From Methylobacter sp. (GTDB lineage: Bacteria; Pseudomonadota; Gammaproteobacteria; Methylococcales; Methylomonadaceae): a stretch of 35,562 nucleotides of DNA. Each line of letters opens with the position of its first letter. The stretch's first letter is position 1. Positions 1 to 8,447 of this stretch are shown piece after piece. Below the pieces are notes generated by a model. The model was not told the origin of the DNA, searched no databases, and worked only from the letters and a program-made list of their open reading frames with translations. The position numbers and the translations under genes were made by a program. The stretch lies in contig NZ_JALOCF010000052.1 of NCBI RefSeq assembly GCF_023227905.1, positions 1 to 35,562 of the forward strand, given 5' to 3'.

Positions 1-97
1 CGGGTAGTCACTAGCTAAATCAAAAGAGCGGGATAAGCATGTAGACCTTGTGGCGGAGTACTTGCGGACGCGGGTTCAATTCCCGCCGCCTCCACCA
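1..97 (+). ncRNA. ssrA: tmRNA (ssrA), 3' part only
   Basis: This is the 3' end of the transfer-messenger RNA that rescues stalled ribosomes; the 5' part lies outside the window. The sequence shows the tRNA-like acceptor/T-arm half: the T-loop segment gggttcaattccc at about 72-84, then cgcctccacca ending at 97 with an encoded CCA. The upstream tract with 'gcggacgcgggttcaa' is typical of tmRNA 3' ends in proteobacteria. The following hairpin terminator fits the end of an RNA gene. The tag reading frame is not visible. A plain tRNA is unlikely because no D-arm or anticodon arm can be drawn in the preceding 60 bases. Confidence 0.9.
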
Positions 98-105
98 AAT
101 ACCTA

Positions 106-136
106 AAGCCCAGCCGAAAACGGTTGGGCTTTTTTT
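106..136 (+). terminator. Rho-independent terminator of ssrA
   Basis: A G+C-rich stem (agcccagccg / cggttgggct, with one G-T pair) with an AAAA loop is followed by a run of eight T. It begins 9 bases after the CCA end of the tmRNA. Confidence 0.9.
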
Positions 137-512
137 ATGCCCGGAATGTCAGTGCAGACCGTTCCGTTCAGCGCAAAAACGCACCGGCCTAAACTTATTT
201 TGTGTATAGCGTTGCCGCTATTGTAAGGCATTGTTCCTTGATAAACTTTGGAGGCCGATGGCGAATCGTATTTCGCAACGGTATAGGACGGATTGGCGGG
301 AATCGGTTTGGGTCAAGCGCAAAAGTAAGGTTTCAAAAACATACCAAGCCCTAGCATTCTAACTCGGTTTATAGCAATAACTTACGCCTTTATTGCATCA
401 ATTCAGGAAATAATCAATATACCAACAACGCTATTGTCAACGGTAGCGGTCTTTACTATAGTCGAGTTGCAGTTTGAATTAAACCTTTTCAACTTTAAAC
501 GAGGACTTAGTC
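137..512. other. Gene-poor stretch between ssrA and a small membrane protein gene
   Basis: No convincing gene is visible. One 34-codon reading frame (258-362, +) begins with ATG three bases after GGAGG and encodes a very basic peptide. The Shine-Dalgarno spacing is too short and the peptide matches nothing I know, so I do not call it a gene. The 3' end of ssrA is a common integration site for genomic islands, but I see no integrase or duplicated ssrA end in the window. Confidence 0.5.
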
Positions 513-686
513 ATGAGCGACTTTTACAAAGATATTTTAATCGGAATAGTATTTATAACGGGCTTGTTGGGCTTTATTTCAGGCGAATTCATCATCTCGT
601 CTGCGCTATTCGCAACGGCAGCCATAGCCAGTAATATTAACCTGAACCGTAAAAGAGGCAGAGCCGGACAATTTTCATGGGACTGA
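513..686 (+). CDS. Small membrane protein, 57 aa, unknown function
   Basis: A 57-residue reading frame starts at ATG 513 with a GAGGA ribosome-binding site about 8 bases upstream. It ends at TGA 684-686 and is followed closely by a good terminator. The product begins MSDFYKDILIG. It has two hydrophobic stretches (about residues 8-22 and 26-40), separated by a short GE-containing turn, then a basic tail (NLNRKRGRAG). This suggests a small inner-membrane hairpin protein. The ribosome-binding site, length and own terminator support a real single-gene transcript. I do not recognise the family. An overlapping out-of-frame ORF at 434-634 has no ribosome-binding site and a random-looking composition. 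Confidence 0.6.
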   Translation: MSDFYKDILIGIVFITGLLGFISGEFIISSALFATAAIASNINLNRKRGRAGQFSWD

Positions 687-726
687 TTCATCTAACTGAG
701 CAGTTCGTCCTTATAGTGACCTGAAG

Positions 727-758
727 ACTTCCAAGGCCTAATAGCCTTGGAAGTTTTT
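727..758 (+). terminator. Rho-independent terminator after the 57-aa membrane protein gene
   Basis: A perfect 11-bp stem (acttccaaggc at 727-737, gccttggaagt at 744-754) with a 6-base loop runs into TTTTT. It lies 40 bases after the stop of the small membrane protein gene. Confidence 0.85.
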
Positions 759-1195
759 GCTTTCTCCCGCTTCACCAGTCCCTTATTCCTTGTCACCGAA
801 TCATTAGCGCTACTTCCGTCTAAACTTAACGCCACGTTCATCCCCAGCCTTAACCAAAACCGCACAATAACTTCGCAACTGCCCACGGCCAACCTCTGCT
901 ACTGCGGCACAGACACAATTCCGCTTTTTACGCAAAAATGAGCCTTGTCTAGTTGGGATGATAGTAAATACAACAGAGCCCTAGCTCCGTTAGCGATGCT
1001 AATTCTTTATCTTTTTTAACCGGTGGGAATCAAATTGATTATTCTGTCCTAAAAGGGCTGATCTTTAACCTGAATTTAAGGTATAAAAACCCAGACTTGA
1101 CCAGGCATTTTTAAAATTCAGGTTTTATGTATTTTTTCCCATGACAATATATTGCTGACTTGGTCCGGCCCCATGCACTGGCACTTGATAGCTAT
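759..1195. other. Intergenic stretch, no gene seen
   Basis: This stretch is AT-rich, especially from about 950. The two ORFs of about 65 codons that cross it (one per strand) overlap the terminator or lack ribosome-binding sites, and their translations look random. I see no RNA gene or repeat. Confidence 0.5.
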
Positions 1196-2233
1196 TTAAT
1201 TTTTAGAATTGAGTTGACCACATGCTGCTAATACATCATCGCCTTTAGCACTTCTTATTAAAGTCGGGATTTTAAAAGTATCTAAAACTTCTTTAAACTT
1301 TTCAATTTTATCCAAAGCCGGGTGCGTGTAGTGTGATCCTGGGAATGAGTTAAAAGGAATTAAATTTATATAAGCACTTTTACCAGCCAGTATCGATCCC
1401 AATTTTCTAGCATCATCTGGAGAATCATTAAAATCTTTTATCAGAATATATTCATAAGTAATAAATTGCTTTTTATTTAAAGGTATCTTGTCAATAGTTG
1501 CCAATACCTCATCCAGCGGATATTTTTTATTAATGGGAATAAGTTCATTTCTCTTTTCTTCAAAGGGCGAATGAAGAGATAATGCAAGGTTCACTCCCGG
1601 AATTTCCTGGCTCCATCTTTTAAGTCCAGGCATATAACCAGCCGTTGAAATAGTGATTTTTTGAACACCAATTGAAGTTCCGTGTTGTGATAAAAAAATT
1701 TCACACGCTTTTTTGACGGCATCAAAATTATGTAAAGGTTCTCCTTGTCCCATAAAAACAATATTTAAAATTCTCTCTTCTCCAGGTCGATTTGTTGCTA
1801 ACCAATGCCAAGCCTGTAGAAACTGACCAACAATTTCACTGGTAGTTAAATTTCTTTTAAGCCCTTGTTTTCCGGTAAAACAAAAAGAACAATTCATTGC
1901 ACAGCCAACCTGCGATGAAAGGCAAATTGAATATTTATTATGAAACGGAATAAGGACGGTTTCAATTTTATGATTGTCTTTAAGCTTAAAAAGAAACTTT
2001 ACTGTTAGATCTTTTTTTGACTCATACACCGTATCGATTTCGGGTAGAGAAAAGTCGAAATTATTTTGAAAAAAAGTTAATGAGCATTTGGAAATTTTAT
2101 CAAGGCATTGAGTATTTTCTTTTTTCTTATAATGCCAATTAAAAAGAACTGACGCTGCAGAGGGGTTTAAATTATTTTGATTTATAACCGTTTCTAAATC
2201 AGAGTAATTTAGGTCATAAAAGGATTGTTTCAA
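1196..2233 (-). CDS. RlmN/Cfr-family radical SAM RNA methyltransferase
   Basis: This radical SAM enzyme of the RlmN/Cfr family methylates C2 (or C8) of adenine in 23S rRNA, and RlmN also acts on some tRNAs. The 345-aa protein carries the CX3CX2C cluster motif at C111, C115 and C118 inside SSQVGCAMNCSFCFTGKQG. It also has the GEPL motif near 164-167, the SLHSP motif near 219-223, and the C-terminal ACGQL with the methyl-carrying Cys338. Cys104, seven residues before the cluster, matches the second essential cysteine of RlmN. All key residues are therefore present. The start is TTG 2233 with AGGAG about 7 bases upstream; no in-frame ATG fits better. The gene is strikingly AT-rich compared with the rest of the window and is slightly shorter than usual RlmN, which suggests horizontal transfer and a second, non-housekeeping copy. 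RlmN-like is more probable than Cfr. Confidence 0.85.
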   Translation of the reverse strand: MKQSFYDLNYSDLETVINQNNLNPSAASVLFNWHYKKKENTQCLDKISKCSLTFFQNNFDFSLPEIDTVYESKKDLTVKFLFKLKDNHKIETVLIPFHNKYSICLSSQVGCAMNCSFCFTGKQGLKRNLTTSEIVGQFLQAWHWLATNRPGEERILNIVFMGQGEPLHNFDAVKKACEIFLSQHGTSIGVQKITISTAGYMPGLKRWSQEIPGVNLALSLHSPFEEKRNELIPINKKYPLDEVLATIDKIPLNKKQFITYEYILIKDFNDSPDDARKLGSILAGKSAYINLIPFNSFPGSHYTHPALDKIEKFKEVLDTFKIPTLIRSAKGDDVLAACGQLNSKN

Positions 2234-2480
2234 AAAATGTCTCCTGGTAATATCAATATTTTACCAATACCAAATAGTTTGAAATATTGGATTTGATATC
2301 GCAATTATATTGAACCTATTTATAAGGTTTGATTTGTGTCATGTACAGAGAATAATGTTTTTTATCCTATACAGGCATCTGGACTTTCGCCTATTCTCCG
2401 AAAATAAAGATTTTTCGCCCAAGCTTTACCGCACTTCATTCTGCCATATTCATGGTCATAAAGCTGCCAGTCAAACCAAC

Positions 2481-3298
2481 TCAAATATTTTTATTTCGTA
2501 AGTCATCCCGCTGCTGCTTACGCAACAGCTCAGCAAACTGATCCGCCGGTATGGGTTTACTTTTAATATAGCCCTGATAGCTATCACAACCTTTTTCCCG
2601 CAAGAAAGCCAGTTGCTCCTGGGTTTCCACACCTTCAGCTAAGACTTTAAAGCCCAGAATGCGCCCCATTGCAACGATGGTCGCGGCGATTTCCATGTCA
2701 TCTTGATGGAAAGGAATATCGTCGATAAAGCTCTTGTCGATTTTTAGTCTATCTAGGGGAAAGTGCTTCAGATAGGCCAGAGATGAATAACCCGTGCCAA
2801 AATCATCAATGGCAAGACGAATGCCTTGAGTGCAGAGATTATTAAGGATGACCGTCGCTTGATCTTGATTGCCCGTCAATCCGCTTTCGGTTATTTCCAA
2901 TTCCAGTTGCGTGGCTGGAAAATCCGTTTCCTTGAGAACCAGTGATACCAAAGCGCAAATGACACTTCGCTGAAATTGGTAAGGTCAAAGGCGGTAAACC
3001 TTCGCCCAGCCAAAGGCGTCCTTGCCGACAAGTTTCGCATAACACCCAGCCGCCGATTTCTATAATCAGATTGCTTTCTTCAGCAATAGGAATAAATTTT
3101 AGCGGCGGCATCCCTCTACCGGATCGGATCTTGCCAACGTACCAATACCTCGGCACCGGTAATCCGGCCACTGATCATATTCACCTGCGGTTGAAATAAA
3201 ATACGCAGTACCTGTTTTTCAATTGCACTACGCAGCCGCGCCCAGCGTCTTTGGCTTCTTACCTTTGTGTTTATCCGGCATAAAACGCAGATAACCAA
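2481..3298 (-). pseudogene. EAL-domain (c-di-GMP phosphodiesterase) remnant with frameshifts
   Basis: Three consecutive minus-strand reading frames together spell one EAL domain. The first (about 3298-3116) carries LFQPQVN and GAEVLVRWQDP, where EVL replaces the usual EAL. The second (about 3115-2970) carries PLKFIPIAEES and IGGWVLCETCRQ. The third (2951-2481) carries LELEITES, AIDDFGTGYSSLAYLKHF, LKIDKSFI and AEGVETQEQL. At least two frameshifts, near 3110-3120 and 2950-2990, break the gene. No GGDEF or sensor domain is visible upstream; the frame opens near 3298 without a proper N-terminus. An intact gene would have hydrolysed cyclic di-GMP. The last ORF alone lacks half the barrel, so this is most likely non-functional. 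A sequencing error could explain one shift but hardly two plus the missing N-terminus. Confidence 0.8.
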
Positions 3299-3809
3299 AT
3301 AGCGAAGAGCGTAATCTTCAATAGTTTCAGTAGCACCCTATCTTTTGTATTGACGACGCGGTTTCTCGACAGGATGTCTTGTCACAAAGCCACTTGGTAG
3401 CGTTAAGTGTAAGCCGTTTATTGTAGCAGATGCTCTTAGGTGGATTTGTTGCGCTTAAATAGTTCTGTTGAGCGAGTGAATCCCCCCACTGCCAAAAAAC
3501 AATTTTGAACGCCAGCTCTCGACCCTTAGGCGCGTCAATCGCCCAAGGTTTCAGAGATAGCTACCATCAGCAAGTAAACCAGGCAATCATTTATAAACAA
3601 GAGCAACTCGGTCTAGCGTAAAAAAGCTCAGCTTCGCTGGATTTATTCGTTGCGATCAAAATCGGCGGACTTTCCGCCTTTTTTAAAGTTATACTTTATA
3701 AATTGCCGGCGTTAATCCAGGCTAACTTGAATTTAACTAATCAAATAAAAATCCAGTAACGGTCAGACTAGGTTTGAACTACTGCAAGTGAACGTGGTTT
3801 GCCATTTTC
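3299..3809. other. Intergenic stretch with one hairpin
   Basis: No gene is seen. The only clear structure is a small terminator-like hairpin at 3664-3684. The part next to 3299 may hold decayed upstream sequence of the EAL pseudogene, but no recognisable GGDEF residues can be read in any frame. Confidence 0.4.
3664..3684 (+). terminator. Terminator-like hairpin
   Basis: A stem GGCGGA / TCCGCC with a 3-base loop is followed by six T. No plus-strand gene lies directly upstream, so it may be an orphan terminator or may guard the next gene against read-through. Confidence 0.4.
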
Positions 3810-3911
3810 GTGCATTCCCGCACTTTCAATTCGGTCGATTCTACCTATAATCGGCCGGCTCTAATGTCCAAGATACACCGTGTCCCGCACCCACCATTAC
3901 TGCTCACGCCT

Positions 3912-5300
3912 ATGAAGTCATTGAAAAAAACATCGACCGGCCTGCCGCATACGGAAATGACCTTGCCTTTCGTGCTGTTGGCCGTCGGCTTGCTCAGCGG
4001 TTGCCAGCTTGAGCCTACTACGGCTAAAAGCGTTTTAGAATTGCCGCCTATAACAGGCTTCCCGCTGCCTACCATAGCCTCCCCGCCGGACACGGTAGAA
4101 GAGGTTCAGCCGAAGCTTGCCGGCATCGCCACCCGCGAGTTCGTCATCGCCAAAGACCGAGGCATCGTTGGCGGTCTTGCCGGGATCAGTGTGCAAGACG
4201 GCGACACCTTGCCTGACATCGCCCGGCACTTCGGCCTGGGCTATAACGACATCACCCTCGCCAACCCCGCTATCTTCCCCTGGACTCCCGAAGCGGGCGC
4301 ACGCGTGATGCTGCCGTTGCGGTTCATCCTGCCCGATGCGCCGCGCAAAGGCATCGTGCTCAATCTGGCGAATATGCGGATGTTTTATTACCCCCCAAAA
4401 CAGCCGGGCGCCGTGTTTACCTACCCGGTCGGCATTGGCCGTGAAGGCTGGAATACTCCGCTAGGACAAACCACTATCGTCGCAAAAACCGTCAACCCGG
4501 CATGGACCGTCCCGGATTCCATCCGCCGCGAACACGCGGAAAAAGGCGACCCTCTGCCCGCTGTGGTGCGTCCCGGTCCCGACAACCCGCTCGGCAAGTA
4601 CGCTCTACGACTAGGCTTTAACAGTTACCTGATCCACGGCACCAACAAGCCCTACGGCGTCGGCATGCAGGTCAGCCACGGTTGTGTGCGGCTTTACCCC
4701 GAAGACATTGAGGTGCTGTTCAAAAAAGTTTCGGCCGGGACGCCGGTGCGGATCATCCACCAGCCTTACATGACGTCATGGGACGGGGACATGCTTTACC
4801 TGGAAGCCCATGAGCCGCTGCAAAAATGGGCGGGCCAGAAGAAACCGCAGCAAAAGTCACTGTTGAAACAACTGCGCCAAACCGCCGCCGAAAAAGGCGT
4901 AACCGTGGATTGGGACAAAGTCGACCGCATCCTGCAACGCGCCGACGGCATCCCCACGCCGATCCTGTCGGCCAGCACGGATTTGCCGGAACTGGTCGCG
5001 CAAGCGCCGGAAGTGCAACATCCCGAACATTTCTACGGGCAGCCGGCAGTTCCGGAATTAACCGACAGCGACTTGGTGCTGATAGTCGCCGACTTCGCCA
5101 ACGAGGTGACGGCGCAACAATTGGTGGCAATGCTCAACCATCAAGGTCCGTCAATTCCGGCTAGACAAGTTGAAAAGAACGGTTCCTATCAAGTGATCGC
5201 CGGCCCCTTCAAAAACAAAAAAGAAGCTGGATCAGTTGCGCATCGCATCAAAATAGATTTCGAGATTGATGCCAAGCTAGGGATGGTGACCATACAATAG
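3912..5300 (+). CDS. L,D-transpeptidase lipoprotein with LysM and SPOR-like domains
   Basis: This is an ErfK/YbiS/YcfS-type L,D-transpeptidase, which forms 3-3 peptidoglycan cross-links or attaches proteins to peptidoglycan in the periplasm. I chose ATG 3912 (462 aa) because it puts a short basic n-region and the hydrophobic FVLLAVGLL before the lipobox LLSGC (Cys31). A longer frame back to GTG 3810 is open but has no ribosome-binding site and would bury the signal. In order come a lipoprotein signal, a LysM-like segment (VQDGDTLPDIARHFGL, about 94-110), and a YkuD domain (about 148-282) with HG at 242-243 and the catalytic SHGCVR (His256, Cys258). A long linker follows, then a C-terminal SPOR-like stretch (about 390-462, ending YQVIAGPFKNKKEA...). 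It stands alone. The combination with a C-terminal SPOR-like domain is less common; that domain call is the least certain part. Confidence 0.85.
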   Translation: MKSLKKTSTGLPHTEMTLPFVLLAVGLLSGCQLEPTTAKSVLELPPITGFPLPTIASPPDTVEEVQPKLAGIATREFVIAKDRGIVGGLAGISVQDGDTLPDIARHFGLGYNDITLANPAIFPWTPEAGARVMLPLRFILPDAPRKGIVLNLANMRMFYYPPKQPGAVFTYPVGIGREGWNTPLGQTTIVAKTVNPAWTVPDSIRREHAEKGDPLPAVVRPGPDNPLGKYALRLGFNSYLIHGTNKPYGVGMQVSHGCVRLYPEDIEVLFKKVSAGTPVRIIHQPYMTSWDGDMLYLEAHEPLQKWAGQKKPQQKSLLKQLRQTAAEKGVTVDWDKVDRILQRADGIPTPILSASTDLPELVAQAPEVQHPEHFYGQPAVPELTDSDLVLIVADFANEVTAQQLVAMLNHQGPSIPARQVEKNGSYQVIAGPFKNKKEAGSVAHRIKIDFEIDAKLGMVTIQ

Positions 5301-5374
5301 CCCCGCATCAGCTAAGTAAAAAGCGATCAAAACGCGATGCGAAACTGCCCCGGACCTGAAGACCCAATACAAGG

Positions 5375-5400
5375 AAACAGCGCACGTTGTCGCTGTTTTG
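5375..5400 (+). terminator. Possible terminator of the L,D-transpeptidase gene
   Basis: A perfect 8-bp stem (aaacagcg / cgctgttt) with an 8-base loop is followed by a very short T run. It lies 75 bases after the stop codon; the weak T tract keeps confidence low. Confidence 0.35.
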
Positions 5401-5538
5401 CACGTTCACTTTCATGCCCGCTTGGAAAACGGTCCGCAGGATGCGATCCCAGCCGGAAAATCACTGCCATTTTAAGGCAGCACCGGTAGGAGCGGGCCTT
5501 CTGTGGCTGCGGCTGTTACGGTAGCACACCCGTACCGC

Positions 5539-7191
5539 TCAGATTCCGCCTTTTACCCTCGATTTCAAGTGCTCTGCAAGGCGCTTCATGGCCGAGGAAG
5601 CATCATCAATTGAAAGATGGACATTAATAATGCTTGGCATGGTCCGGTTGTTCAGGGAATTCATCAGCGCTTCTTCAAACGCTTCTTCCGTAGCAGCGTC
5701 ATACCCGTTTAGCGGGCCAAAGACTTCCCCCAGCCGGTCGAAACGCCAACAGCTGATATCATTGAAAGGGCCTTCAAGAATGCCCCGCTCGGTGCTGTAA
5801 CCGCAATTGTTAAAAACCACTACAATCGGGTTCAGGCCGTGGCGTGCGAACGTTGAAAGTTCAGTGCCGGTCATTTGAAAAGCGCCATCCCCAACCAGAA
5901 TAAGTACCCGATGATCAGGCCGGGCGATTTGCGCACCCAGCGCAGCAGGCATTGCAAATCCCATCGTGGCATAGAAGCTGGAGGCAAAGAATTCGCTCTG
6001 CTCGTGCACCTGTAAATCGATAGCTGCAAAAAGGCAATCGCCAACATCGCAAACCACGATCATCTCCGGGCTAAGCGCCTGATTGAGACGCTCGACCAAG
6101 CGCGCGATAGTCATCGGCCGGTTCGGTTCGGGAAAGCCTTTTGCCTGCAAGGCCGCAGGTGTCGATGGAAACCCCTCGCTGCGAGTTTTGACAGCGCGCA
6201 CCAAGGCGCTTAAAAAATCGGCTAGCGCGACGTGAGGATAGTGGTGTGCGCTGATCACGACCTCGTCCAGAGCTGCGCGGATCATATGATGGGGATCAAG
6301 CTTTGCGGTATAGATACCGGTATCGACGTCATTCAAGGTAACGCCCAGCATTAGTAACAAATCGGATTGTTCCACTATATAGCGCGCATTTTCCGAACTC
6401 ATCGCGCCTTCATAAATCCCGAGATAGGCCGGATGCCGCTCGGCAATGACCGACTTGCCTGATAAGGTTGCTACGACCGGTAAGCGCGCACGTTCAACGA
6501 GCTCGACCAAAGCGCCCTGAAGCCCACGCCGGTGCAACTCAATGCCCGCTATGATCATGGGCGAAACCGATTTAGCGAGAAGCTCCGTGGCCTCTGCAAC
6601 TGCTTCCGATAAAGCGGTCTGATCGCTGGCAAACGGCTCCGCCGTCTCGGCCGGTATCGGATAGCCCTCAGCCATCACCAGGTCGCGGGGGATTTCTATA
6701 TAGACAGGCTTGCATAAGCGGCGAGCCGTTTCAATTGCCCGGTCAATCTGCCGAAAGGCTATTACCGGATCGTTGAGCACCACGGTTGCGCAGGTAATGC
6801 GTTCAAAAATTTCGCGTTGGAACGAGAAAGGGCCAAAGCGGTGATGAATCAATGGATCATCTAGTTGTTCACGCACGCCGGGGGCTCCGCTGATGACGAC
6901 CACAGGCGAGGACTCCGCATAGGCGCCGGCGATTGCATTGACGGTATTTAAGGCCCCTACTCCGTAAGTCACAGCCAGCGCCCCCATGCCTACGCAACGC
7001 GCATAACCGTCAGCGGCAAAGGCGGCGGTATCTTCCCGCGTAGTGCCGATATGCTGAATCGGGCTTTTGACCATCAGGTCATAAAAGCCTAGTACGTAAT
7101 CTCCCGGAACGCCAAAGATATGTTTAACGCCTGCATCATAGAGACGTTTAAGAAGGTATTGTCCAATAGTATCGAATTTAGCAGTGCTCAT
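5539..7191 (-). CDS. Thiamine-diphosphate 2-keto-acid decarboxylase (pyruvate/indolepyruvate decarboxylase family)
   Basis: This 550-aa ThDP enzyme non-oxidatively decarboxylates a 2-keto acid to an aldehyde. It has the full active-site set of the pyruvate/indolepyruvate decarboxylase branch rather than of acetolactate synthase: Asp31 in GVPGDYVLG, the cofactor-activating Glu53 in TTREDTAA, the His pair H116-H117, the ThDP motif GDG (434-436) to NN (461-462), and Glu468 in NNCGYSTE. The length is normal for the family. The start ATG 7191 has AGGAT 9 bases upstream. It is transcribed away from the exported protein gene at 7375. The substrate (pyruvate, phenylpyruvate or indolepyruvate) cannot be read from the sequence. 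IpdC-like function is a reasonable guess, but I leave the symbol empty. Confidence 0.85.
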   Translation of the reverse strand: MSTAKFDTIGQYLLKRLYDAGVKHIFGVPGDYVLGFYDLMVKSPIQHIGTTREDTAAFAADGYARCVGMGALAVTYGVGALNTVNAIAGAYAESSPVVVISGAPGVREQLDDPLIHHRFGPFSFQREIFERITCATVVLNDPVIAFRQIDRAIETARRLCKPVYIEIPRDLVMAEGYPIPAETAEPFASDQTALSEAVAEATELLAKSVSPMIIAGIELHRRGLQGALVELVERARLPVVATLSGKSVIAERHPAYLGIYEGAMSSENARYIVEQSDLLLMLGVTLNDVDTGIYTAKLDPHHMIRAALDEVVISAHHYPHVALADFLSALVRAVKTRSEGFPSTPAALQAKGFPEPNRPMTIARLVERLNQALSPEMIVVCDVGDCLFAAIDLQVHEQSEFFASSFYATMGFAMPAALGAQIARPDHRVLILVGDGAFQMTGTELSTFARHGLNPIVVVFNNCGYSTERGILEGPFNDISCWRFDRLGEVFGPLNGYDAATEEAFEEALMNSLNNRTMPSIINVHLSIDDASSAMKRLAEHLKSRVKGGI

Positions 7192-7374
7192 AACGATTTA
7201 TCCTTTTGGAAAAGTACTGATTAAGCTGTCAATAAGCGGGCAAACTTTCCAGGCAGCCGGTAAAATCAAAAACAGACGACACTTTGATAAACATTACACC
7301 CAGCCATTCTTGGTAAGCAAGAGATTTTGTGAGCCATGAATCAACCGGGCATGTAAACCAATTGGAGGCTTCCA

Positions 7375-8400
7375 GTGCTGCGAAAACTAAATCATACCGT
7401 CGCCATCACATGGCTGTTGATCGTGAGTTTTGTAATGTCCGGAATGCCTGCTTTTGCCGCCCCTCCGGCAGTCGAAGAGGTATTAAGCCTGCTGGGAATG
7501 GATCAAGGCCAGATTACCGAACTAGCGCAAGGCAAGCCCGTCACTTATGCCTTGGCGGAAAACGGCGCCGATGATCTTGCTATGGGCATTGCCTTGTATC
7601 TGCCGGTTTCTTCAGCCAAGATGTCCAAGTATTTACAACAGGAAAACCCGGACCCGCTAGACGTTGATGTCACTACGTACGGGATATTGACCGAGCACAG
7701 CGGAGCGGCTTCCCTTGCCTCTGTCGCCCTGCCCACGGAAGAAGCCGAGGCTTTGCTGGATGCCGAACCCGGTGACAAGTTCAACCTGTCTGCCGTTGAG
7801 ATCGATAGCTTCAAAACGCTCAAACAGCTGTCCGCCAAGACCACCGAAGACGCGATCTTGCAGCATTACCGGGAGCTTCTATTCCAGCGCTTTGAAGCCT
7901 ACCGGCACGGAGGCACCTATGCAATAGCACCCTATGTGCGGGATGAAAACCCGGATTCAAAACCTTCCCAGGAACTTCACCAAGCCGCAAGCGCAAGCGT
8001 CATCCTGTCGCGTTACTTTCCAGCATTGTACAAAGCCTGGCTGGATTACCCCCAACCTTTACCGCCCGGAACCGATGAATCCTTCCCTTGGGTAGAAAAA
8101 ACAGTAGAACGCCGTCTTGCGGTCATACTCAGGCACCGCATCAGTGTTGGTTGGAATGGCGGAATCCTGGTGTTGACGCGGGAGTTCTATGCGCCGCATT
8201 CATACAATTCCAGCCAGTGGCTAACCGGCTGTTTAGCCTATCGCGACGGCACCGTGGTTTTTAAGCAGGTGCACAGCTACACCGACCAAGTAGCGGGAAC
8301 AGCCAGCGAGATCAAGCATATAATCGGCCGGCAATTGCTGAAAGACAAATTGCTTACGTCTTTTGCACGCCTTTGCCGTGTCTCGGGCCAATGCTTTTGA
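7375..8400 (+). CDS. Exported protein of unknown function, 341 aa
   Basis: I do not recognise this protein. The start is GTG 7375 with a strong GGAGG six bases upstream. The first 28 residues form a Sec signal peptide (MLRKLNHTVAITWLL then ...MSGMPAFA, cleavage after AFA-A). The mature part has no membrane helix and looks globular and alpha/beta, with a Trp/Tyr-rich second half (about 225-300). Four cysteines lie in the mature protein, in the C-terminal half, two of them near the end (CRVSGQCF), compatible with a periplasmic disulfide. It is divergent from the decarboxylase gene and convergent with bstC. Co-function with the sterol transport genes is possible from proximity only, since it lies on the opposite strand. 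Confidence 0.75.
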   Translation: MLRKLNHTVAITWLLIVSFVMSGMPAFAAPPAVEEVLSLLGMDQGQITELAQGKPVTYALAENGADDLAMGIALYLPVSSAKMSKYLQQENPDPLDVDVTTYGILTEHSGAASLASVALPTEEAEALLDAEPGDKFNLSAVEIDSFKTLKQLSAKTTEDAILQHYRELLFQRFEAYRHGGTYAIAPYVRDENPDSKPSQELHQAASASVILSRYFPALYKAWLDYPQPLPPGTDESFPWVEKTVERRLAVILRHRISVGWNGGILVLTREFYAPHSYNSSQWLTGCLAYRDGTVVFKQVHSYTDQVAGTASEIKHIIGRQLLKDKLLTSFARLCRVSGQCF

Positions 8401-8433
8401 TTAACGGGCCGTTTTAAGCCTCTGGCCCGTTAA
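8401..8433. terminator. Hairpin between convergent genes
   Basis: A perfect 10-bp inverted repeat (ttaacgggcc at 8401-8410 and ggcccgttaa at 8424-8433) with a 13-base loop sits between the stop of the 341-aa gene and the stop of bstC. It has no T run, so it may be a bidirectional weak terminator or an mRNA end stabiliser. Confidence 0.5.
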
Positions 8434-8447
8434 GGTCGATAACTTGC

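Noticed and set aside
258..362. 34-codon basic peptide frame after GGAGG
   Set aside because: The ribosome-binding site is only 3 bases from the ATG and no similarity or context supports it.
1196..2233. Cfr antibiotic-resistance methyltransferase
   Set aside because: The motifs around the cluster (SSQVGC, TGKQG, RNLTTSEIVGQ) are closer to RlmN; Cfr function cannot be claimed from sequence reading alone.
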